From Acidimicrobiaceae bacterium (GTDB lineage Bacteria > Actinomycetota > Acidimicrobiia > Acidimicrobiales > RAAP-2): 5,612 bases of DNA. The stretch lies in NCBI GenBank assembly GCA_003133075.1, contig PKZN01000102.1:21962-27573 (forward strand), written 5' to 3'. Position 1 is the stretch's first letter. Each line of letters opens with the position of its first letter. The position numbers and the translations under genes are program-made. Positions 1-5,612 of the stretch are shown here, piece after piece. The notes under the pieces are model-generated. The model was not told the origin of the DNA and searched no databases. It was given only the letters and a program-made list of their open reading frames with translations.

Positions 1-429
1 GACACGGGCAGCCTTCGCGGCGACTTGGACGCCCTCGCCCAGCAGACGAAGAACGTCGACCGCCAGCTCGACACGCGGGTCATGATCGGGCTCGTCAGCG
101 CGTTGCCCCACGACGCCGAGCTGCGCGACGTGTTCAACGAGCGCCTCGTCGCGCCCCACCTGGCGACCTTCACCTCAATCTTCGATCACGCCGTCGCGCG
201 CGGCGAGATCGAGCCGGTGCGCAACCTCGACACGATCGTGTCGATCATCCCGGCGCTCGTGATGCAGCGTCTCCTCGTCCAGGGGACTGCACCCGACCAA
301 GAGTTCTTCGAGAGCATCATCGACGGCGTGATCATGCCACTCGTCACGGCGAGTTCACCCCCGATGTCGCCTCGAGGCAAACCCCCCACCGCGTTACGAA
401 GAGAAAGCGACACCCCTCATGACCACTGA
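1..429 (+). CDS. TetR/AcrR-family transcriptional repressor, C-terminal part (5' end outside window)
   Basis: The reading frame is open from the first base, so the gene is cut by the window edge; 142 codons are visible and the N-terminal helix-turn-helix is missing. The visible part begins with DTGSLRGDL followed by helical, Leu/Ile/Val-rich sequence, matching the C-terminal ligand-binding and dimerisation domain of TetR/AcrR regulators, where a 'DTGSLRGDL' motif near the start of this domain is common. The tail after about 'PLVTAS' is Pro/Arg/His-rich and probably disordered. TetR proteins usually bind an operator near their own promoter and release it when a small ligand binds. The gene overlaps the exporter start by 11 bases, so it most likely controls that exporter and is co-transcribed with it. 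The operator would lie upstream, outside the window. The ligand cannot be deduced. The family call is fairly secure from motif and context, although the DNA-binding domain is not seen. Confidence 0.85.
   Translation, partial: DTGSLRGDLDALAQQTKNVDRQLDTRVMIGLVSALPHDAELRDVFNERLVAPHLATFTSIFDHAVARGEIEPVRNLDTIVSIIPALVMQRLLVQGTAPDQEFFESIIDGVIMPLVTASSPPMSPRGKPPTALRRESDTPHDH
398..407 (+). promoter_or_regulatory. Probable ribosome binding site of the MFS exporter
   Basis: A purine-rich stretch (GAAGAGAAAG) lies inside the end of the TetR coding sequence, 11 bases before the ATG at 419. It is only a moderate match to the anti-Shine-Dalgarno sequence, which fits translation coupled to the overlapping TetR frame. 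It supports 419 as the exporter start. Confidence 0.45.
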
Positions 430-1894
430 AGTCACAGAACTCACGGGCAGTAACACCGAGGGCAAACACCTCGGACTCGCGCTGCTGGTCATCTCGGCCG
501 CCCAGCTGATGATCGTCCTCGACGCGACGGTGGTGAACGTCGCCATCCCCACGATCCACCACGCCCTGCACTTCTCGCTCACCAATCTCGAGTGGCTCAT
601 CACCGCCTACTCGCTCACCTTCGGTGGCCTGCTGTTGTTCGGTGGCCGCACCGGTGACCTCTACGGCAAGCGAAAGATGTTCATGGTTGGCGTCGGACTC
701 TTCGCGCTCGCATCGCTCGCCGGGGGTCTCGCCCAGAACGACGTCTGGCTCATCATCACCAGGGGCCTGCAGGGCGTCGGAGGCGCGATCGCCGCGCCGA
801 CCGCGCTGTCGCTGATTGCGACGAACTTCCCCGAGGGCGCAGAACGAAATCGTGCCATGGGCGTCTACGCCGCGATGTCCGGCGGTGGCGGGGCGCTCGG
901 GCTGTTGCTCGGGGGGATCTTGACGAGCTACGTCTCGTGGCGCTGGATCTTCTTCATCAACGTTCCCATCGCCGCGCTGATCTTGTTCCTGGCGCCCCGG
1001 GCGCTCAACGAGTCCGAGACAACCTCGGGTCACCTCGACGTACCCGGTGCGGTGACGGTGACCGGCGGGATGTTGGCGCTGGTCTACGGACTTTCGAACG
1101 CCTCGAGTCACAGTTGGACCAGCACGTCGACCATCGGGTTCTTGGCCGCGGCCGTGGTGTTGTTGGTGGCTTTTGGCTTCATCGAGCGTCGTAGCCGGGA
1201 GCCGCTCATGCCGCTCAGCATCTTTAAGAATCGAAACCGCGCTGGCACGTACGGCATGATGCTCTGCATCGGCATTGCGTTGTTCTCGATGTTCTACTTC
1301 TTGACCCAGTTCCTCCAGAACGTCCAAGGGTGGAGTGCCGTCAAGACCGGCGTCGGGTTCTTGCCCATGACCCTCGGGATTATCGTCGCGGCGATCTTGA
1401 CATCGCGATTTATCGGTCGCGTCGGGATTCGGGTCCCGCTCATCGCTGGCCCCGCCGCAGCGGTGCTGGGCATGCTCTGGATCAGCCGGATCACACCCAC
1501 CAGCCACTACCTCTCGGTCGTCGGACCGCTCGTGCTCATCGCGCTCGGCATGGGTTTTGCCTTCGTGCCGCTCACGCTGACCGCAGTGTCGCGGGTGACC
1601 CCGGATGAGGCGGGACTCGCCTCGGCGTTGCTCAACACCATGCAGCAAGTCGGTGGTGCGCTGGGCTTGGCGGTGTTAGCGACGATCGCCATTGACGCGA
1701 CGAAGTCCAAGCTCACGTCGTTGCACTCAACGACGTCCATGGCGCAGAAGATCGCTACGACTCACGGGTACACGACGGCGTTTTTGGTCTCGGCGGGCAT
1801 CGTGTTCATCGCGTTGTTGATCTCGATCATCGTCATTCGCGTCCCCTCGGAACTGACTCCCGAAGAACTCGCGGCGAGCCCCGCGCTGCACTGA
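419..1894 (+). CDS. DHA2-family MFS drug exporter (EmrB/QacA type, 14 membrane helices)
   Basis: This 491-residue inner-membrane protein should be a proton-driven exporter of small hydrophobic or toxic compounds. The hallmarks seen are the DHA2 motif in helix 1, LDATVVNVAIPTI (residues 34-46); motif A in the loop after helix 2, GRTGDLYGKRKMF (76-88); a motif B-like RGLQGVGGA with conserved Arg (115-123); and the antiporter motif C region ending in SWRWIFFINVP (173-183). About 14 hydrophobic segments can be placed, starting near residues 18, 58, 87, 112, 146, 174, 208, 237, 277, 311, 337, 366, 406 and 452. Length and helix count match the 14-helix DHA2 group rather than 12-helix DHA1. The ATG start overlaps the TetR stop by 11 bases, suggesting translational coupling. 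A strong hairpin follows 6 bases after the stop. The exported substrate cannot be predicted; antibiotics, dyes or an endogenous metabolite are all possible. Confidence 0.93.
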   Translation: MTTEVTELTGSNTEGKHLGLALLVISAAQLMIVLDATVVNVAIPTIHHALHFSLTNLEWLITAYSLTFGGLLLFGGRTGDLYGKRKMFMVGVGLFALASLAGGLAQNDVWLIITRGLQGVGGAIAAPTALSLIATNFPEGAERNRAMGVYAAMSGGGGALGLLLGGILTSYVSWRWIFFINVPIAALILFLAPRALNESETTSGHLDVPGAVTVTGGMLALVYGLSNASSHSWTSTSTIGFLAAAVVLLVAFGFIERRSREPLMPLSIFKNRNRAGTYGMMLCIGIALFSMFYFLTQFLQNVQGWSAVKTGVGFLPMTLGIIVAAILTSRFIGRVGIRVPLIAGPAAAVLGMLWISRITPTSHYLSVVGPLVLIALGMGFAFVPLTLTAVSRVTPDEAGLASALLNTMQQVGGALGLAVLATIAIDATKSKLTSLHSTTSMAQKIATTHGYTTAFLVSAGIVFIALLISIIVIRVPSELTPEELAASPALH

Positions 1895-1900
1895 CGCCAC

Positions 1901-1931
1901 ACAGCCGGCCACACGAGGAGTGGCCGGCTGT
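1901..1931. terminator. Hairpin terminator between convergent genes
   Basis: A perfect 12-bp inverted repeat (ACAGCCGGCCAC, 1901-1912, with its complement at 1920-1931) encloses a 7-base loop. It starts 6 bases after the MFS stop and lies about 60 bases beyond the stop of the convergent glucosidase gene, so it can act on both strands. There is no T-run on either side, which is common for high-GC actinobacterial terminators. The rest of the 97-base gap (1932-1991) shows no gene or clear signal. Confidence 0.75.
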
Positions 1932-1991
1932 AGCTCACGAACGTCGGCCGCACCACGGGGAGAGGGCCGTCGTCGATGACTGAGTGAGGGC

Positions 1992-3440
<1,449 letters not shown>

Positions 3441-3450
3441 GATGGATGCA

Positions 3451-3456
3451 TCTCCT
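3451..3456 (-). promoter_or_regulatory. Ribosome binding site deciding the glucosidase start
   Basis: On the - strand AGGAGA occurs 10 bases before the GTG at 3438-3440. An ATG overlaps the end of this site but its frame stops after four codons, so it cannot start the enzyme. The TTG further upstream (3471-3473) has no comparable site in front of it. Confidence 0.7.
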
Positions 3457-3473
3457 AAATAGTTGGGGGACAA

Positions 3474-3479
3474 ATTATG
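3474..3479 (-). promoter_or_regulatory. Possible -10 box of a separate glucosidase promoter
   Basis: On the - strand CATAAT (5 of 6 matches to TATAAT) sits just past the large hairpin and would start transcription about 27 bases before the GTG, leaving room for the ribosome binding site. No -35 box is visible: the bases 16-17 upstream are G/C-rich and belong to the hairpin stem. This is a weak candidate based on one hexamer in an AT-rich patch. Confidence 0.2.
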
Positions 3480-3485
3480 CTGAGA

Positions 3486-3537
3486 CCTCTACGCGCGGCC
3501 CCACTGGGTTGGAGTGAAGTGGGGCCGCGCGTAGAGG
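3486..3537 (-). terminator. Perfect 20-bp hairpin between binding-protein and glucosidase genes
   Basis: Arms 3486-3505 and 3518-3537 are perfectly complementary over 20 bp, very GC-rich in the middle, with a 12-base loop. The hairpin begins 10 bases after the stop of the binding-protein gene. No U-run follows on the - strand (the next bases are TCTCAGCATAATTTG). It may therefore be an actinobacterial-type terminator, or a stem that protects the upstream mRNA from 3' exonucleases while allowing some read-through into the glucosidase, as known for binding-protein genes at the head of sugar ABC operons. The hairpin itself is certain; its role is inferred. Confidence 0.75.
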
Positions 3538-3547
3538 AAATCGCTAG

Positions 3548-5212
3548 TTACGCCTTCTTGAGATGCATCAAGATGATCGGCAACTGCGGGTCACCGGGTG
3601 ACGGGTCCATGTAGGGGTTCTGCGCCGTCACGAATCCGGTGAAGCCGGCCGTTGAGTACTCGTCCCAGTCCGCGCCGTAGAGCAGCGGCGCCACGGGTAC
3701 CTGGGTCGACACGAGGTTCTCCAACGCGTCCACCGCGGACTTCAGTGCGGCGGTGTCGGAGGGGTTCGTGTTCTCGAGGGTCGTCAACGCCGTCTGGGCC
3801 GCGGGCGAGTCGTAGCGACCGTAGTCACTGTTCGCCGAGGTACCGGCCGGTGCCGAGAGCGTGTAGTCGAGCCAGTTGTCGTACTGCACGAACGGGCTGG
3901 CGCCACCGTTGCCCCAGTGGATGATCGTCTGGAAGCTACCGTCGGCCGAGTCGGTGTACCACTGCGACGCCTGGACACCGTCCACCGTGCAGTCAATTCC
4001 TTCCGCCTGGAGCTCGTTCGAGATCAACTGGTCGTCGGCGTAGTAGTCCGAGTAGGCCGTCGGGTCTTCGACCGAGAACGTGATCTGCTGACCGTTCTTG
4101 GAGTAGAAACCCGCCGCGTCCTTCGTGTACCCGTCACCGGTCAACAACGACGCCACCTTGGTGGGGTCGGACGTTGCCGAGAGGTCGTTCGCCAATGCCG
4201 GGACCATGTAGGAGGCCTGGTTCGGCAGGATCAATCCACCCGAGGAGGTCGCCGGGGCTTCGTAGCCCGACTCACCCTCTACCGACAGCGCCGTACGGTC
4301 GATGCCCGCACTGATGGCTTGACGTACGACGGGGTCACTGAGGGGCCCGGTACCGGTCACGTTGAACTCCAAGGTCACCGTCGAGCCCGGAGCGAAGTCG
4401 ATGTGATTCGTCTTGGGGTCCTTGCTGACGAAGATCGAGTTCACGTTGGCGATGTCGTTGCCCGCCCAGGTCAACTGCCCGTCCGCGAGCGCCGTGGCGG
4501 CCGCGGTGTTCGAGCTGTACGAGGGTACGTCGATGCCACTGGCGGCGGGCTTGCCACCCCAGTAGTGCGGGTTCACCTTGTACTTGACGATCTGGGACGA
4601 GTAGCTACTCAACTCGTAGGGTCCGGTGCCAACGGGATTTGTGATGACCGCGGTCGCGGGATTCGAGACCTTGGACCACTCGCTCTTGGGCACGATCAAC
4701 ACGTCGCCGGCGATGGTGACGATGTTGAGGTACTGGGGTGCCGAGTAGTGCAAGACCACCGTGTACTTGTTCGGTGTCGTGGCCGGTGACGCCATGGTCG
4801 GCGCACCGTAGTCGTTGGCGGCGGGCACCTTGTTCAACAGGTCGAACGTGTAGGCCACGTCGGCCGAGGTGAAGGGCTTGCCGTTACTCCACGTCACTCC
4901 CTTGCGAAGGTCGAAGGTCAGGGTCTTACCGCCGTTGGCGAAGGAGTACTTCGTCGCCAACCAGGGGTAGGAAACGTTGGCCTTCAACACGTCGAATTCG
5001 AAGAGCGGCTCGTTGACCAGGGAGCGAACGCTCAACTGATCGGCGAAGGAGCTCGAATCGAAGGGATTGAAGTTATTGGTGAACGTGACACCGGTGTTGC
5101 CCTCTAGGGTCACCACTGAACTGCTGGATGCTGACGCGGCGCCGATTGACGCCACCATGCCGATGGTCATACACGACAAGGCGGTCAGAGCCACTCCTAG
5201 TTTTCTATACAT
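3548..5212 (-). CDS. ABC transporter solute-binding protein, family 5 (Opp/Dpp type), probably for oligosaccharides
   Basis: This 554-residue secreted protein captures substrate outside the cell for an ABC importer. An N-terminal signal peptide is clear: basic MYRK, a hydrophobic core (about residues 5-24), and an AxA site (Ala26-Ser-Ala28) before a Ser run. Cys14 sits in 'TALSC', which is a poor lipobox, so a lipid anchor is uncertain. Family 5 features are the NNFNPF segment (46-51), the stretch from LVNEPLFEFD through KTLTFDLRKGVTWSNGKPFTSADVAYTF (65-123), NPVGTGPYEL (192-201), and DPVVRQAISAGIDR (293-306). Length is typical for the family (500-600). ATG is chosen because AAGGAAG precedes it and the signal peptide begins there. 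Family 5 proteins bind peptides or nickel, but known subgroups bind cello- and other beta-oligosaccharides (the Thermotoga and Pyrococcus 'Opp-like' sugar transporters). The downstream GH1 gene argues for a sugar. The upstream ATPase end supports a complete importer operon. Specificity is inferred from context only. Confidence 0.92.
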   Translation of the reverse strand: MYRKLGVALTALSCMTIGMVASIGAASASSSSVVTLEGNTGVTFTNNFNPFDSSSFADQLSVRSLVNEPLFEFDVLKANVSYPWLATKYSFANGGKTLTFDLRKGVTWSNGKPFTSADVAYTFDLLNKVPAANDYGAPTMASPATTPNKYTVVLHYSAPQYLNIVTIAGDVLIVPKSEWSKVSNPATAVITNPVGTGPYELSSYSSQIVKYKVNPHYWGGKPAASGIDVPSYSSNTAAATALADGQLTWAGNDIANVNSIFVSKDPKTNHIDFAPGSTVTLEFNVTGTGPLSDPVVRQAISAGIDRTALSVEGESGYEAPATSSGGLILPNQASYMVPALANDLSATSDPTKVASLLTGDGYTKDAAGFYSKNGQQITFSVEDPTAYSDYYADDQLISNELQAEGIDCTVDGVQASQWYTDSADGSFQTIIHWGNGGASPFVQYDNWLDYTLSAPAGTSANSDYGRYDSPAAQTALTTLENTNPSDTAALKSAVDALENLVSTQVPVAPLLYGADWDEYSTAGFTGFVTAQNPYMDPSPGDPQLPIILMHLKKA

Positions 5213-5215
5213 GCT

Positions 5216-5222
5216 CTTCCTT
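5216..5222 (-). promoter_or_regulatory. Ribosome binding site of the solute-binding protein
   Basis: AAGGAAG on the - strand, with its AGGA core 5 bases before the ATG at 5210-5212, is a strong and well-spaced site. It sits in an AT-rich, probably unstructured stretch (5216-5234) just downstream of the leader hairpin, which suits efficient translation of an abundant binding protein. Confidence 0.7.
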
Positions 5223-5234
5223 TATATTGTTGTT

Positions 5235-5306
5235 GTCCAGCCGGCTTTCGCCGACGTCTCTTTGAACCGTGTGGGTCCTTTTTGATCGACGCGAGGCCGG
5301 TTGGAC
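5235..5306 (-). repeat. Inverted repeat in the leader of the binding-protein gene
   Basis: Arms 5235-5245 and 5296-5306 are complementary at 10 of 11 positions (one A/C mismatch in RNA) and are separated by 50 bases. The proximal arm overlaps the GAAA-loop hairpin at 5240-5255, so the two pairings cannot both form. A third short pairing (GGUCC at 5303-5307 with GGACC at 5274-5278) also competes. This may be a switching leader or coincidence in GC-rich DNA. No known riboswitch class was recognised. Confidence 0.35.
5240..5255 (-). other. GNRA-tetraloop hairpin in the 5' leader of the binding-protein gene
   Basis: Read on the - strand the RNA is GUCGGC-GAAA-GCCGGC: a 6-bp stem (one G-U pair) closed by a GAAA tetraloop, a loop type known to be exceptionally stable. 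It ends 17 bases before the ribosome binding site. It may stabilise the 5' end of the mRNA or take part in a folding switch with the longer repeat that shares its bases. Confidence 0.45.
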
Positions 5307-5321
5307 CTTCGCGTTACTTCG

Positions 5322-5353
5322 GGCGCGAGAACGACCTGATGGCCAGTCGCGCC
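5322..5353 (-). terminator. Hairpin after the ATPase gene (weak terminator or processing site)
   Basis: A 7-bp perfect stem (GGCGCGA at one arm, TCGCGCC at the other; 5322-5328 and 5347-5353) with an 18-base loop begins 14 bases after the ATPase stop on the - strand. There is no U-run. It may be a partial terminator or RNA-processing stem in the 155-base gap between the ATPase and binding-protein genes. No convincing -35/-10 pair was found in this gap, although one may exist that I cannot recognise. Confidence 0.35.
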
Positions 5354-5367
5354 TCAATCACCTGACG

Positions 5368-5612
5368 TCATCGCTTCGTTGGTTCCCCCTCTCGTCGGCG
5401 CTCGGGAAGCGCCATCTCGACTACGGCTTCGGGCTTGTCCGCGTGCAACCAGCAGTGCGAGACGTGGCCGTCACCGACCTGGAAATCGGGCGGGTCGCTC
5501 GTGCGACAGACGTCCATCGCGGAGGGACACCTCGGCGCGAAGCGACAGCCCACTTGGGCGACGTCAAAGGTCGGGTGCGACTCACTGCGCAGCGCCGCGC
5601 TCGTCGGGTCGG
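5368..5612 (-). CDS. Opp/Dpp-type ABC transporter ATP-binding protein, C-terminal tail (5' end outside window)
   Basis: The - strand frame is open to the window edge and ends at TGA (5368-5370); 80 codons are visible, so roughly 250 N-terminal residues with the Walker A, signature and Walker B motifs lie beyond 5612. The visible part carries the oligo_HPY tail of OppD/OppF/DppD/DppF ATPases: GCRFAPRCPSAMDVC followed by a variable stretch and GHVSHCWLH. Four cysteines are spaced C-x5-C-x6-C-x17-C, the arrangement reported to hold a [4Fe-4S] cluster in OppD-type subunits. After the tail is a charged extension rich in Glu and Arg. The protein would sit on the cytoplasmic face of the permease and supply energy from ATP. 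It lies directly upstream of the solute-binding protein gene on the same strand, so both likely serve one importer. Whether it is the D- or F-type subunit, or a fusion of the two, cannot be told. A GTG at 5551-5553 is internal, not a start. Confidence 0.9.
   Translation of the reverse strand, partial: DPTSAALRSESHPTFDVAQVGCRFAPRCPSAMDVCRTSDPPDFQVGDGHVSHCWLHADKPEAVVEMALPERRREGEPTKR

Noticed and set aside
344..1648. Long - strand open frame (434 codons) opposite the MFS exporter gene
   Set aside because: Its translation is an Arg/Glu/Asp/Gln/His-rich stretch with no domain, typical of the antisense of a GC-rich membrane protein gene. The + strand frame carries clear DHA2 motifs.
1676..1678. 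TTA leucine codon in the exporter gene, suggesting bldA-type control
   Set aside because: Such control is established for Streptomyces; nothing in this window shows that the organism belongs there, and one rare codon is weak evidence.
3917..4789. Long + strand open frame (290 codons) opposite the solute-binding protein gene
   Set aside because: The composition is low-complexity Arg/Val/Gly with no recognisable fold, and it is fully antisense to a convincing family 5 binding protein.
5221..5226. TATAAA on the - strand as a -10 box for the binding-protein gene
   Set aside because: It overlaps the ribosome binding site, would leave an almost leaderless mRNA, and has no -35 box at the right distance.
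5363..5370. Palindrome TGACGTCA over the ATPase stop codon
   Set aside because: It is an 8-base palindrome that can easily arise by chance, partly fixed by coding sequence, with no second copy or promoter nearby to make an operator likely.

Overview
The window looks like chromosomal DNA from a high-GC Gram-positive bacterium, most likely an actinomycete in the broad sense (possibly Acidimicrobiia-like). The basis is the high GC content, GTG/TTG-tolerant starts, a TetR-regulated DHA2 exporter, and an Opp-type transporter beside a GH1 glucosidase. This placement comes from gene style only, because no phylogenetic marker is present. No tRNA, rRNA, CRISPR array, insertion sequence or prophage gene was seen. 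No gap between genes exceeds about 160 bases.

Left part (1-1931, + strand): the C-terminal end of a TetR-family repressor overlaps by 11 bases the start of a complete 14-helix MFS exporter of the DHA2 (EmrB/QacA-like) family. This is a classic repressor-efflux pair, probably translationally coupled and aimed at a small toxic or antibiotic-like compound. A perfect 12-bp hairpin right after the exporter lies between it and the convergent gene to its right, and can serve both strands.

Right part (5612-1992, - strand): read in the transcribed direction, the genes are the C-terminal end of an oligopeptide/dipeptide-type ABC transporter ATPase (with a four-cysteine oligo_HPY tail), a complete secreted family 5 solute-binding protein, and a complete cytoplasmic GH1 beta-glucosidase. 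The best reading is a beta-gluco-oligosaccharide uptake and hydrolysis unit. The binding protein captures the sugar outside, an Opp-like permease (genes outside the window, beyond 5612) imports it using ATP, and the GH1 enzyme releases glucose in the cytoplasm. A peptide substrate for the transporter cannot be excluded.

The - strand unit contains several RNA-level structures. There is a 7-bp hairpin after the ATPase stop, a GAAA-tetraloop hairpin in the leader of the binding-protein gene that competes with a longer pairing, and a perfect 20-bp hairpin between the binding-protein and glucosidase genes. These probably set different expression levels for the three proteins. The genes belong to known families. 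The less usual points are the leader structures, the start-site correction for the glucosidase and the possible iron-sulfur tail of the ATPase. I did not find a convincing undescribed system.
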